Shown: positions 26,549 through 41,500 of the stretch, piece by piece
Position numbering within the stretch: position 1 is the first letter of the stretch
How the letters are laid out: every line of letters begins with the position of its first letter
The notes under the pieces: model-generated
Seen by the model: only the letters and a program-made list of their open reading frames with translations
What the model was told of the DNA's origin: nothing
Database searches by the model: none
Assembly: GCA_003508835.1 (NCBI GenBank)
Contig: PUFA01000288.1
Span: forward strand, 930,001 to 994,000
Reading direction: 5' to 3'
Origin: Eonycteris spelaea
Lineage: Eukaryota > Chordata > Mammalia > Chiroptera > Pteropodidae
DNA: 64,000 nucleotides
Made by a program: the position numbers and the translations under genes

Positions 26549-29500
26549 GTGTATATATATATACATATGTATATATATACATATGTATATGTATATATAT
26601 GTATATACATATATATATACACACACACATACATAACTGTATGTGTATATATAAATGATTAAAGGGTCAATTTAAAAGATATAATAATTATAAACATATA
26701 TGCAGCAAACACCAGAGTTCCAAAATATATGAAGCAAATACTAACAGAACTGAAGAGGAAAAAGAAGTTCTATAATAAGCGTAAGAGACTTCAACACCCC
26801 ATTTTCAATAATAGATACAAAGACCAGACAACAGTTCAATAAGGGCATGCAAGACTCGAATAACACTATAGACCAATCAGACCTAACAAATATTTTAGAG
26901 CCTATACCTGGCAACAGCACAAGACACATTTTTCTCAAGGGCATATGGGGTATTCTCCAGGATAGGCCATGTATTGGGCCACAATACAAGTTTTAATAAA
27001 TTTTAAAAGACTAAAATCATACAAAGTATCTTTTTCAATTACGATAGAATAAAACTAGATGCAAGAGCAGAAAGAAAATGGGAAGATTCACAAATATGTA
27101 GAAATTAAACAACACTCTCTTAAACAACCAGTGGCTCATGGGAAAATAGAAAATATCTTGAGACAAATTAAAATGAAAACACAGCATAACAAACTTATCA
27201 GATGCAGAGAAAGCAGTAGTTAAAAGAAACTTTATAACTGCAAACACATTAAAAAGAAAGGTCTCAAGTCAAAAACCTAACTTTTCACTTTAAAGAGAGA
27301 CAAACTAAACTCAAAGGTAACAGAAAGAAATAATAAAGATCAGAGTAGAGATTAAAACAGAGAATAGAAAAACAAGAGAAAAATCAACAAAACCAAGAGT
27401 TGGTTCTTTGAAAAGATCAACCTTTAATTAGATTAACTAAAAAGAGAAAGGATTCAAATAACTAAAATCAGAAACAAAATAAGTTATGTTGCTACCAATA
27501 TTATAAGCATAATAAGGATTATAAGAGAGAAATAGACAAATTCTAGAAATATACAACATGCCAAGACTGAATCATGAAAAAATTAAAAACCTGAATAGAT
27601 CTATAACTAGTAAAGAGATTTACACCAATCCTTCACAAACTTACATGAGGTCCCTAGAGTAGTCAAATTCATAGAGGCAGAATGTAAAGTGGTGGTTGCC
27701 AGGGGCTACGGAGAAGGGACATTGGGAGTTAGGGAGTTAGTGTTTAATGGAGAAAGAGTTTCAGTTTGAGAAGATGAAAATTTTCTGGAGTTGGATAGTG
27801 GTGAAGTTTGCACAATATGAATGGTACTTAATGCCACTGAACTGTACAGTTAAAAATCATTAAAATAATAAATGTTGTTATGTATATTTTACCACAATAA
27901 AAAATAAAATAATATGTTATATCCAGAAAAAAATTTTTAATAGGTTTGGTATGGCACTTCTATTTTTAATAATGCTTCTGAGCCATATTACTGCATGATT
28001 TTCTCTACTTCCCCACCACCCAACCTGCTGACTTATCTCAGTAATCCCACCTTCCTTGCAAAAATTTGGGCTTATAATTTCCTAGCTTCTTTCATGATTG
28101 GGACTGCTAGACTTAGTAAATTAAAAAATGGGACACCCAGTTATACTTGAATTTATAGTTAATAATTTTTTATATAAACAATTAATATTTTTAATGTAAG
28201 TATGCCCCATGCAATATATTCCTTGTTTATCTAAAATTCAGATTTAACTAGGTTCCTCTGTTTTGTCTACCCTACAAATGATCAAACAGTTCCTTTGATC
28301 TGTTTGCTGTTTATTCAAAACCATTGACTTGAGCAACTTTTACTCATGTACTAACTTTTTATTGATACATTAATTTGTTGATATATTAATCCAAGTCATT
28401 GTTTTCACATAAGCAGTTGGGTTATTCATATTCCTGATTTTTTACTGCTTCCAATTACTACATGTAATGTTAAGATACTTTATCCTCAGAAATCATGTTA
28501 ACACATATGTTTTCAATAACAAATGTGTACCATGCAGCACCTTTTTGGTAGGAGAAGGATGTACCTTGAAAAGTTATCCATTGTATTTTTATAATTACAA
28601 AAAGTCTTGCTGTCTCCCAGGCAAGGGCCTCTCCATATATGCTTCTCTGTATGTAGAACTGAGCCACTACGATACTGGGATGCTACAGGGATTTTCAGTT
28701 ATCAAGACATCCAGCATTGTACCTCTGGCACTGTATGGAGCAGTACAAGCCCTTACACCTGTCTATCCTTTCAGTACTGTGCCACCTAAGACAACACTGA
28801 ATAGACAGATCTTTAGAAGGACACCACAGCCAGCCCCTCCAATCACGGGCCTCGCAGTGGGTGGGAAAGGAATGTGTTCCTGTGTTGAAAGGAACTGTGA
28901 GTTCCTTGTTCGGATAGCTAACCTAGGACTACCTTTTCTAATTTGGGATAGAGAGGTGAAGATCAAAGCAGAGTCTGCTTGCTTTTACCTGCAGGGGCAC
29001 CACCCTGGACATCAAGTGGTCAAAATAAAGGTCCACTGCTTCGGTGAAGCCCTTGTAGGTTGTTCTCAGCCTCATGCCAGAGTCTTGGAGTAACCAGCTT
29101 GAATAAAAAAGGGAAGCAGTGGTAATTAATTCCACTGTGGGTTTGCTCTGGGCAGTGGGATGGTGGAGTGAAAAGGAAGCAGCATCAGAAGGTTCAAGAA
29201 TGAGTATGGAGAACATTCCCACCCCATGCCACCCTCACTCAGCAAGGAAGGTAGGAGATTATTCCAACCGATTCAGGAGCACACACAGCCCAGCCCCAGT
29301 CTTGCATTTAGCATTGCTTCCCTACCAGAGGATACCAGCCCTAGTGCAAATTTATGTCCAGCCTGATGACTATAGGTCTGGCTGCCAGTCAGAGTGAGAA
29401 AAGCTTTTCATTGGATGCAAGGCCCAGTTTTCAAGCATTTACTCCACAATCTCATTAGAAAGGGTGAAGCCAAAGGCATTAGGCATCACTGGGACTGGAG

Positions 29501-32500
29501 AAGGACACAGATACACCTTCCAGTGTCACCCAGAAAAATAAGCCTGAAATGGAGGCTGTGAGAGGCTAATCCTGCTTCTTGCTGCTCTGGTCCAGCTGCT
29601 CCCCTGTGCTGACCTGGTCGACTCATTTGCATCATTTGCATCAGCTATTCAGAGCTCAGCTCAAGGGAGGAGCAGGTGAGCAAGAAGATTAATTCTTCCT
29701 ACAACCTGTCTGCTGTGATCACATTCCCCAGATGAACACGGAGCATTAATTCCAGAGCTGTAGTCAAGATATCTTTTCATCTAACTTGAAATTCTGAGTA
29801 AACACTTACCTTTTCTTATGAAAGGCTCTGATGCTCTCTCATTGTGATTTAGAGGGCCTAAACAGTGTCAGAAAATTATCAACTTATGTTAGGTAAAAAT
29901 GAATGGAGGGAGAGGAGTATCCTACACTGACATCTCCATGTTCCATCTCACATAAAACAGGTCTAGTTTCTCCTTCCCACTGGGATTCTGCCTGTTCCCC
30001 AGTGGTCCCCACTCAGCCACCCCATGTGCAACCAGGGCCCAAAGGCACAGGAGCTGCACAGGGGAGCTGAGTGCTGGAGCTCCCTGCTGCTTCTGACCTA
30101 AGACTTAAATCTTGTCCTCCTCCTGTGCTGGCTCTGGCTGAGCCTAAGGACATCGCTGACACACAGATTTCTAATCCCTAGGAGTGGGGGAGGCCGCTCT
30201 GGCCGTGCCCACAGCCTTGTTGAGGGCATTCTTGCCAAGCCGAATGGCACAGCAACAAAGAAGTGATCCTGGGTAGTGAAGGAGATGGAGACAGAGCCTG
30301 CCTGTGTCCCTGGGGCAGGGCTGGATTGTGCTGGAAATGAGAAAGAAAACAAGGCCGAGCCTGGTGGCTGCACTGCAGGGAGAAGCTGTTCCCACAGGAA
30401 ACAGCACCGCAAACAGGATCAGCCTTCCTCCCCCCTTGGGGTGACAACGGGTAGGGGTAGGGTGGATCTCATCATTGAAACATAGCAAGGATGGGAAAGA
30501 TTATGCCTTTCAACAAGAAAATGATTTTTTTTTGGAAATTAATGGCAATAATGCTGAGGATGAGGAATAAATGTGAGTCTTGTCCAGATTCCTTGTGGTT
30601 AGAGATTTCTACTCTAACCACACAGCAGAGCACTGACCTCTTGGAGACTATTCATCCTAAAATAATTCATTAGGGCCTGAGATTGGAAGGTAAAAAATAA
30701 AACAAAAATAATAATTTGTTTCTCTTATATTTTATCAAAACACTTGGACTTTAAAAAAAAATAAATTCTGGTACATCCCCAAGAAACACACAGGCAGGTT
30801 TGATTTTTCCAATTCTGTAGACAGGACAATGAAGTTTCGAGCATATAAATGACCTGACTGAGGGTCCACTCACAGCAGAGCCCTGATGAAGTGACTGGCC
30901 TGGGGATAGCTAGCTGCTGCTGCTGCTTGCCACATAAAAACCACATGGAATTTGGCAAGGACAATAATTGTGACATCATTTAAAATGATTCCTTTGGGTG
31001 ATACTTATTCTGAAAAGGAACTTCAGAATGGGAAAACATACATTAAAAGCAAAATTAAACTTACATTTGTGATTCGTATTAGCGTACACGATAACTCAGT
31101 TTGTGGCTGGTACCCCTCACAGCCCCGCTCACCTGGGCAAGCCCCCGAGGTCGATCTCACTGCAGATGTAGGGACCTGGACGCAGAATCACCCACAGCCC
31201 AATCTCTCCAGCCATCAGGACAAAGGCCCTGGGGAGGTCAATGTCAGCAACTCTCAGGACATTCCAAGCAAAGGTGGGGATGAGCCAAGCACGTACTGCC
31301 AGATGGCAGTGCTGTCTGCCCTCTACTAGCCCGTCTTCCTCTCTCAACCAGAGAATAGGATGAGTAAAGGGGAGGCTGAGCCCCCACCTCCAGCAGAGCA
31401 GGGAATCCTACACCAGATCATAGGCCAGAGGCCCTGGGAGCTGGGTTCTCACCGGCTCCTGGGCTAAGACTGTCTATACAGCCTCACTGGGATCATGAGG
31501 AGGAAGGGGACACAGGGTCCTAACAGTGCGCCTGACCCCAATGGCCTTGCTACCCTCTAAGGGCAACCTCTGTCCCAGCCTGGGTGGCTGGACCCTACTG
31601 TAGAGCAGGGCTGACACTCGGGGTCGGGCACCTCTGGGGGCCTGTGCTAGGAGGACGGAGGCCCGGACACCTGGGAGTAACAGGTTCATGGCTGGAGAGC
31701 GGCCAGTTCCCCGGGTGCAGAGCCTGTCATAGTGTCCTGAGAACAAGGTTCCAGAACCCCTATCTCTCTCTCATTTTCCAAGCGGAGCTAAGATGCCACT
31801 ATGGTCCCTAATCAACCCCAGCCAGCCCCCGCCTGCCTCCCCAGCCCCGGCCAGGTCGCAGAAGCAGCAACAGCACGTACTCCAGGTCCAGGTTCCCAGA
31901 AAAGTCAAATGCGCCTCTTTGTGGCTCATGGAGGTTCCAGGGAACGTAGCTATAATAGGAAAGATAATTAAAGTCACGACCTTTTCATTTATTCCACTTC
32001 ACCTGCCAGATTACCTTCTTTATCCTCAAAACCCCTTAAGATGGTTGAAGATGTATTTCCTAAGTACATTGTCTTAATGATATCAAGACTGGGGAACTAA
32101 GGGCTCATGTCCTTAGGAGGAGGGAGAGAAGACCAACAGGATGTGGGTGAAGCATAAGACATGATTACAGGGCAGCATGCGCTGCATGCTCCCTCCACCT
32201 GCTGTCCTTCCCTCTCTCTCTCTCTCATAAAAGAGAAAGAAGTAACTTCATAGGAAAAACAGTTAATAGTAGAGTAAGAGAAAAACCTTAATTATCAGCC
32301 CTATTTTTTACTGAGGCATCAATTCCAAACTTTGTAACAGAATGGAGATTCTATTCTAAAGAGAACATGAGGAAATGAAGCTCTTTAAGGAACCTGGCTC
32401 AAGAGGCCAAGGTATGGAGTGACATATGATAATAGTAAAGGGAATTAAAGTCATGACCTTTTTATTTATTCCACTTCACCTACCAGATTACCTTGTTATC

Positions 32501-35500
32501 CCTAAAACCCCTTATGACGGTTGAAGATATATTTCCTGGTGCACTGTCTTAATGACAGCTGCTCCTCTCCTGGACTCCCATTCACCTCTGGCTTCTAGTA
32601 GAGCCCTCCCCAACTGCAAAGAATGTGCATGGGTGAAGTGGGAGGAGAGGCTTGCTTGCTTCCAGTTTAGTTCGAGTTTCATGTTTAAGCAAATACAGGT
32701 TATCCTGCTTTCATAAGGCAAAAGTTTGTAGTATTTCTACAAACTTCAGATTCCTATAGCCAGTGAATGTACTCCCTAGTCAGAACTTACATATGCAGAT
32801 AAATGAATCCTTTGAAGGAGTCTTTCTGGAAAACTACACCCGTTTGTTTCAACTATGCTGTCACAGCTCAGAATATTCCTGTAATTCTTTTTAGAAACTG
32901 TTTTCACCAGTTCAGAAGCCACACAAGAAAATCCATGTCTTTGATTTGTAATCACATTTTTGTCTACAAATAGAATAATACAACCTAATAACCCTCTTTA
33001 TTTCCTAGATTTGTACCCAAATATCTGTTGGCAATTTTGAAAAGTAAATCCACGAAAAGATCAAGATATTTCCATGATGGAGCCTATTTTTTTAAACCGA
33101 TTTACATATTCAACACTTTATTAAGTGCCTATCATGTGCCAATCACTGTGAAAGGTGCTAGAATGAAAACCACAGCATTCTGAAGATAATTCTAAGAAAC
33201 AGAGCTGAAAATTGTTGACAGACAGTTTTCAAGGCAGCTATTTTGAAAAAGGTCAAATTCATTTGCCGTATATATTGGGGGTGGACTCTTGTTTAAAAAA
33301 TTACTTAATGATAATTCTGTCCTTTCCTATTTCTACAGTCCCCTTCTCCACAATCTTTCTTTGTACACCATTGCTCTTCCTGGTCCCCAGACCTTATATT
33401 CATTTCCCATCCCTAGCCCCACTAAGACAGAGCAAGGCAGGTATCAGGAAGAAGGGAAACTGTCTTTCCTGTCCAAGGCTGCTCAGTTTTGGGAACTACC
33501 AAATACTCAGCGTGGCATGCCGAGGACCCCGAGCTGGGCTCCCACGCCAAAGCCCAGAGGCAGACTTGAGGAGCACCATGGGGGAAACAAGGTTTGATGG
33601 CGCAGGTAGAGCAACACTCACGTGGTGAGGGTGTTCAAGCCGCAGGCTTTCATCTTCAGCAAGCGGTCCCGCCAGTATGCCTTGGGTACACGGAAATAGT
33701 GCACGGAACCCCCAAGGATCCAAACGGTGGAGTCCTCCAGCATAAAGTTCTGGCCCTTGGTGTGCAGCCCCGACTGCCGGTGTCTTATCCAGGGAGAGAC
33801 CAGACCGCGCCAGTCCAACCTACAAAAAGCAAAGGCAGCCGGGAAGCCTCAAAGCTCACCTTCAGCAGTGAGCAGGGGCACCGGAAGAGACAGGCTTCCT
33901 CTCCTCCTTCGTGGGCCCTCGGCATTTCTTTCTAAGAAGGGCCCACTTCCAGGGTGTTTTAGAAAACGCTACCCGCCCCCCACCCCCGACATAGCCAAAC
34001 CTGGGAAGGAGCCCTTCTTCAGCAGCACTGACTCATCTGGCCCTGCTGCAAGGTAAGAGCGAGCTGAGGGGCTGTCAGGAAGGAGACAAACACAACACTC
34101 AACCCGGACACTGTGTGGAAACAGGAGAGAGGACAAGGAGGGCACACACTGCATGGGAAGGGCATTCTCAGTGGGCTGAGAAGCTGCCTTCTGGTGCCTG
34201 GGACTCAGGGGGGCCTGGGAACAGGGGCAGCACACAGGCTCCTACGATGACCAGCTCTCCTAGGCCATCTGACTAAACATCAAAGCAGCAACTACTTTAA
34301 ATAGTACCTCTGAACCACCTCATGGTCACAGCTGCCTGGCTCGAGGTGCAGATACCTGGAAAGAGGTATCTGGGTTAGAAACACTATCTGCTCATTGACC
34401 AAATTTCCAGGTCTTAATTATTATCTAAAGATTGTGTCGTGTTGGCCAAGATCACCCCACATGACAGAGAGGGCCCCACCTGGGGAGGCTTTTGGAAAGT
34501 TTTAGTCCCTGGAAAAGCACCTCTTGACATTTCTTGGGTTGGCCAAGGGGAACACTGTGATTCAGTACTCTGAAGGCCATAGAAAGCCAGCAAGAGAAGC
34601 TGGAGGAGCTACAGTTTCCAGTCAGGAAATTTAGGAAACTTAGAGACAAAAAAACAACAGTGGGAGTGAGTCTAGGGCAAAAGGAAATTTTAGTTAGTGT
34701 CGTTTCTGCACCCACTTGGTACAGTTCCTGACACTAGAGGGCATCTTGTCCAACAGGGCTCATCTGTATTGAAAGACTCCCTAAAATGCTTCTGGTCTTT
34801 CCATTCATTTTGTAACACTGGCTAAAATGGTAGCACTTGGATATGCATCCCAGTAAAGGCCCAGCTTGATCCATTCAGTCAGTACTGATACACCCTGACT
34901 GGGGACTGCCGTTTCTTAGAAGAAACAACATGCATGAATCAAAAGTGGACTGAGAGCAGCAATCTTGATTCTGGATTCAACAGTTTGCTGTGCCCTTCAA
35001 AGGGGCAGCCCCTTCACAAAGCTTTGCCAGCCATGTGGACTAAGGTGGATGTCATTGGGGAACAGGGCACATGCACCTCACACACGCTATTCAGCAGTCC
35101 CCAACCTTTTTGGCACCAGGGACTGGTGCTCCTATAAGAATCTAATGCCTGTTGACCTGAAGCGGAGCTGAGGCGGTGATGCTAGCTGGGGTGCAGCTGC
35201 GAAAACAGATGAAGCTTTGTTCTCTGGCCAGCTGCTCACCTCCTGCTGTGTGGCCCAGTTCTTAACAGGCCACAGATTGGTACTGGTCCACAGCCTGGGG
35301 GTTGAGGATCCCTGGTTAAAAGGATTAACCTGTCTGCTGTGTTGGAAACAGACAGTAGAGGGAAGGGCAAGTGTAGAGATGTGGGGCAGTTTAGAAGATA
35401 TTGCAATAATCTAAGCAGGAGATTTTACTGGCTTGGACTTCACTGGTAGTAGTGGGGGTAATGTGAAGTAATTTGATTATAAATTGGATTGTAAAAGTAG

Positions 35501-38500
35501 ATAAATTATTGTGAGAGAAGAGCCAAGAATGCCTCCAAGGTTTTTGACCTGAACAACTGAAAAATTGGATATGACAGCTAATCCTGAAAGTTGAAATCAT
35601 CTATTCCCTAAATTATCTACTCCTTAAAGTGAGTAGAATGAAGTCCATGATTGAACAACTAATAACATCTCTCCCTTTACATATCTCAATCCTTTTATAG
35701 AAGAAAATATTGGCATCACGGTTAGAATAGTCCAAGGGGTTGTAGGGATGTCCCAGAGCTCAGTCACCCTCGCTTGTTACTTTTTACCTAATTCAACATC
35801 TGTAAATTGCATCAGGAGCCTAAACACCCTGATTAGGCTCCTTATCTAGTGTTTCCTACTCATGTACACACTGCTAAATAAACCTAGTAGAGTGTGATAC
35901 AAATCAAGTAACATCGTAGATGTTACCCAATTTTTATCAAAAGATTATTTTATGCTGGATTACTATGTCGCTCACCTCCTGCTGTGCAGCCTGGTTCCTA
36001 AAAGGCCATGGACCAGTACTGTCCTGCTCTCTCTCCCTCTCTGCCACCAGCACTGTCTCCCTGCTGGGTCCTTTACCTACATAGCAACCAGCTTCTCCTC
36101 AACCTATAATGCCAAGTGCTTCAGTGCTGAACATAAACTTGTATATCCTACACTGTAAAGCAGCCAGAGCCTTGCTGTTAATGGGACCACCATTTGTAAC
36201 AGCACTTAGTGACAATCCATAGCAACTTGCTCATGCTACTAGGCAGCTCACTCCCATTCTACCCAAGTTCCTCCAAATCATACACATTATGGTGCCTATA
36301 AAGAGTTCTGATATGGTCTTCTCCACCACCCTGCACACTCAAATAATTACAATCCAGTGTCATGAATGCTGTTGTAAGGCATGCACAAAGATATGGCCAG
36401 GGCCAGCTTCATGGACATGTGACCCATGCAGTGGCACAGGGCCCCACATTCAGAAGGCCCCCTTGCAATGAGTAGTAAATAAGTCATCCAAGTCTAATGC
36501 ACAGTATAATGAATGTAGACAACATCATTATACTATAATTATGTAATGTAATAAATACCACCACCATAGCAATCATGTTACAATATACAAATGTATCAAA
36601 GTAACATATTGTACACCTTTAAAAATTTAATTTAAAAAAAAAAGGCCCTGCACATGATTTCAGACACTCTGCTGTCTTCATCCTAAAATTCTTAATAATT
36701 GAACAAGGGCCCCACATTCTCATTGTGCACTGGCCTCCTCAGAGTAGGTAGTCAGGCCAATGATGGCAGAGGACAGTAGCTGAAATATATAGGTAACTGG
36801 TGAACAAAGAAATTATCCAAATTATCCAGGTGGAGTCATACGACTTCATATAGAAGACAGCATTCTCACTGGGTCTTGAAGGCAGGGAATATAAGAATGC
36901 AGTGACAACTTAGGGCAAAATCAGAAAAAAAAATGAGATCTGTATTCATGGAATGGCAAGCCAATCATCTACTCTAGCCTGTAGTCCTCGGCAGCTCAGG
37001 CCTGGCCTGGCTCACCTCGAACTGTCCTCTGCTAGTCCACCCGAGATCAGCACAGAAATTGAGATATTTTCATAGCAATGAGAGTAATTTTATGTCTGTT
37101 GAAGCTAATCGTAAAGGCTGGGGCATATATTTTGTATAACTTTCCATTTCCTTTTCCTAGTAATTTGTTTTTATTTTGTTTTATAAAGTAATAGATTAGA
37201 AATTTGCTTTAAAAAAAAAGAAAAATGATTCTTCATCACGGACAAAGTGAGAAGTACTGCTCTGAATCAGAAACAATGGTCTGGCATTGGGCAGCTGTGA
37301 TCATGGAGATGGAAAGACAAATATATTTACCAGTTCAAGGTATCCAGGCTTAAGAATCAAATGGATGCAGATATAGGAGACACCAGAACCATGTGAAATC
37401 ACCATCAGCAGACTTCTTAACATGTAACTGAAGTCAGCTACACCAAAGGGAAGGTTTGGGTTTAGCCACAATGATTCTCAAAGGTGGCAGCATAGTTGAA
37501 TCAGGTGGGAAACTTTTTAAACTAATCAATGCCTAGGCACCACCCCGGACCAATCTCTACAGATGGGGCACTGGTATTGGTGCTTTTTAAAAGCTCCTCC
37601 AATGATCCTAACAGGAAAGGATGAGAGCCACTGGCCTACAATAGCATTACAGGAGGATCTGGGGCAAGGTTGGGGGCCTTGGATGACCAGAGACAGGAAA
37701 GGAGGATGCCATGAGGGCAGAGGATGCCACAGACATCGCTGACCACTTGGGAATTTTGTCTAGGGCCACTCGTGGGCCAAGAGAATTATTTTTACTTACT
37801 CCTTACTCCTCACAGCCCCCAGGACTCAAAACTCGTGCCACAGCTTCAAGACTACAGTTCTGCTACCTTATAGTTAAAATGGTCATTTGTGGATAAGCTA
37901 GGGACGTAATCACTTTTTTCTTTGTCTAAAGGAAAAAGTTCGATGTTCCAAGAGACTTATAAATGATATTTCAGAACACAATTCTTGCAAAGGACCACCT
38001 TTGGAAGGGGGACCGCCTTTGCGAAAGTAAAAATAAAAACAGTTTATGCAGGAGGAAGATCTGGATGTGGGTCCTGGCCCTACCTTTAGGAGCACTGTCA
38101 CCTTGGATTAGTAATACTGGTTCTGTGGGCATGAGTTTTTGTTCCCTGTAAAACAGGGCTAATGCCTGTCTTACCTGCTCACAAATGCTGCCGTGAGAGC
38201 CTGGTATAAATGAAATACTCTGTGATAGGCTATAAAAGAGTCTTGTCACAACTGGAGATACATTTATTTCAGCATGCTTTGCATATTAGATAGAATAGCC
38301 TTAAGAGAGAGGGGCAGGTGTGTCCTTAATATGGAATAATCCCAATCTTCCCATTCTTTCCCATTTAATTTAGCAACTAATTATATTTTATGTGCTAGAC
38401 TTTGCGCCAATCCATATTATTACAATTTCTAATGTCTTACAATTAAGGGTATGTCCACTGGGATCCTGTCAGACCAACCCAGCACCCTAGCCAGAGGTCT

Positions 38501-41500
38501 GCAAACTCCAGCTGTAGACCATCCACCCTCCCTCCTGTCTTTGTGCCACCTGCAAGCTAAGAATGGTTCTCACGTTTTTAAGGGTTAAAAAAAATCAAAA
38601 GAAGGATATTTTGAGACACAAAAAAAGTATATGAACTTCATATTTCAATATACATAAATAGCTTTATTGATACCCCACCATGCCCATTCATTTACGTATT
38701 GTCTACAGCTGCTTTGGAGCAAAGTGAAGTTCCTGTAGAGACTGTGTAGCCTGCAAAGCTGCAAACACTTACTATCTGACCCTCTATTCCACAATAGAGG
38801 ATAAGGTCCTAGATACTGAAAGGAGGCCTCAGCCCCCACCACCTTGGCCACTGTCTGGACCTCCTTCTAGTCACGCCCTTGTTCTGGCTCTTCTTCCCAC
38901 CTGACTCCTTCCTTTGGCTACAAGCTCCTGACTATTCTGGCTGTCACCTCACACACAGGATAGGTTGTCTCCTTTGGTTTTGACCATATTGCTCCAAAGA
39001 ACACATTCTGCCTTCATGCTTCATGTGCTCACCAGGCTACACATACTCTCCAAGCTCACCTGAACACCCTCAACCACAACCACCACCACACACTTCTCCC
39101 CTCAGGTACCCTACTGCCTGGGCTCAACCCCAGCTAGAATAAGGAAGAAATGAATGGGCTGGTTCTTTTCTTAAAAATAGACGTATTGACAGTCTGGTGG
39201 TGAAAATACACACAAACTCTCTCTCCCCACCCCCATGTTGTTTTTAAAAACAGTGAGAATGCAAGTTAGCAATCACTTTGCTGGTAGCAATCCTTATTCA
39301 CCAACCAGAATGTCAAAAGAACAATCTCCAGTTCTTCACCAAGCTCTCATCACTGATCCTAACTTCTGTTTATGACTGTGTCTCTCCAAATGCTATGAGA
39401 GCTTCCCCCTCCCCACTTACTAAGTACAAAGATATGAGCTGGGTTGGAGGCAACCATCTGTGACTCCCTCACTCCAACATAGTCCCTGCTGGTAACATAC
39501 TCTCCTTAATCTTTCCCCTAGTGGATAACTAATCATCAGGAAATCTCCAGCTAGGTTTATATGTCCAGGTGTGGTCTGCACCTGCAGAGGACCTTCATTT
39601 GGAGCTCGTCATATATGCAAAAACTTAGGCTTTATGGGAAACCTACTGACAACCTACATTTTAACCAGACCCCAAGGTTAAAGTTTGAGAAGCATGAATC
39701 TCATTTGATATATATGTATATAATTTCTTTCTGGATAGAGCTTCTCTTTGCTAGTGTCTTTATATCCTATCACTGTCTAGATTTTTTTTAAAAATATTTC
39801 TTCACAGTACTTATTAAGCAGCATGAAGTTAACACTGCAAACAAAAGCTAGCTATTATCGAATTCAAAATTCTGGAAAATTCAACTGTTTCCTTTCTGAA
39901 AATTTTCTGGTAGTTTACTAGATGAGTTTTTAATACATTTTTAAAAGGGATGAATTCACTGAGAAAATGAGGATAAATGTTGGGTTGCTCCAAAGAGTTC
40001 ACTGTGAGAAAATGAGATGATACACATTAGAGCTTCATAAACAAAGCACCACTCAAATGGGTATTAATACTGGGAATGATCATTAGTACAAGTGATAATA
40101 ATACTAATAATAATCTCCATCATTTTCGGAGTGATTAGCTCAGTAATAATAAAATAAAGGGAATATAAACTATATGGTTAAATCAGGTCAGGGAGACTTT
40201 CCAGTCAATCTGGGAGTTACCATGGACCTAAGCAAATTCTGAGGAAGCCCTTGTTACTTTTGCTTTCCTAGAGAGCAATACTGTCATTAGTAAAGAAATT
40301 TTTATTGATGACACCGGGAGCAGCTGCCTTCTTTCTAGCTGGAGCTTATATTAACACTTTCTTCTGTGATTTCTGTTGCCTTTGTACCTTTGCTTCATAG
40401 TAGGATAATTAACTGATCACTGAAGGGACCTCTCCTCAGGTTTACTCTGCTCTGTTCACAGTCTGCTGTGAAGTTCCTGGAAGAAGGTACGCATGTCAGG
40501 ATTTCTGACAGAGCCTCGAAATATAAAGAAACCTCTACAGTCCTATTGCTACCATCCCTTTTGGCAAGTGTTATAGGCTGTGCAAGCTACAGACAAAATA
40601 GGTTGTAATGGAAACATTAAGCAGAGGACTTGGGTCTTAAATTCCCTATGGAGAGGAATTGTCATCAAGGGGTTAATGGTGAGGAGGAGGAATAAAGGCA
40701 TGAAGCCTACTAACAGTTCATACTGATCATTGTAGTGGACCATGAGGACAAAGGGTGCAGGGCAGACTCCACACAGGCTGTACATCACTAGACATGTTCA
40801 AAAGTGCTGTGTGGATGTCTATGAATGGAAAAGGGCAGATGAGCAGATAACAAGCTTACAACCTCTTTTATGTGGAATGGGCCCGTGAATTGATCCTCAG
40901 CTTTCAGGGAGGCTCTTCCAGGGCAGCTGAGTGGAAATGATCTCCTTGAACAAGGTGCACTAATCAGGACAAATCTGAAATGTCTTTTGCCATGCCAGAG
41001 AGCATCCCTGTGTCACCTATAAATCTTGCAAATATTGATCAGTAACGGGGGTCATGGTAGAACTGAGAAGCCACACATGGGGTCACAGTCATTTCCTTCA
41101 GCATTCTGTCATACCACACACAGTGTAACCAGATTCGGACAGGCCAGTATCCACGCAACCTGACATGGCAGAGACAGCGTCATCAACTTCTGGAATATGT
41201 TGGCTTCCAGCAGAAACCAGCAATGCTTACACAGATTTAAGCTGGCCGAGGGTATGAGCAAGCTGGGTATATGAGGTAAGACTCTGCAGAAATAGTCCTT
41301 CACTTCCCAGAACCTAAGTCCATGCTGGTCCCAAGGGTCAGTTACTTTGACACTTTATATAATGTGTATGTACTTGCTAATCTGAAATGATAATTTACAA
41401 ATGCTATTTCCAGGTGCACTGTGACCCTTCTAGGGCCACCCTAAGCAATGATCCAGCTGTATCAGGGTCCAGAGCATCACATTAAAGATGCTGACCAAGC

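Noticed and set aside
28467..29093. 208-codon open frame on plus, the longest in the window
   Set aside because: It runs antisense through GLB1L2 exon 5, has no recognisable domain, and its codons are explained by the minus-strand exon plus flanking intron.
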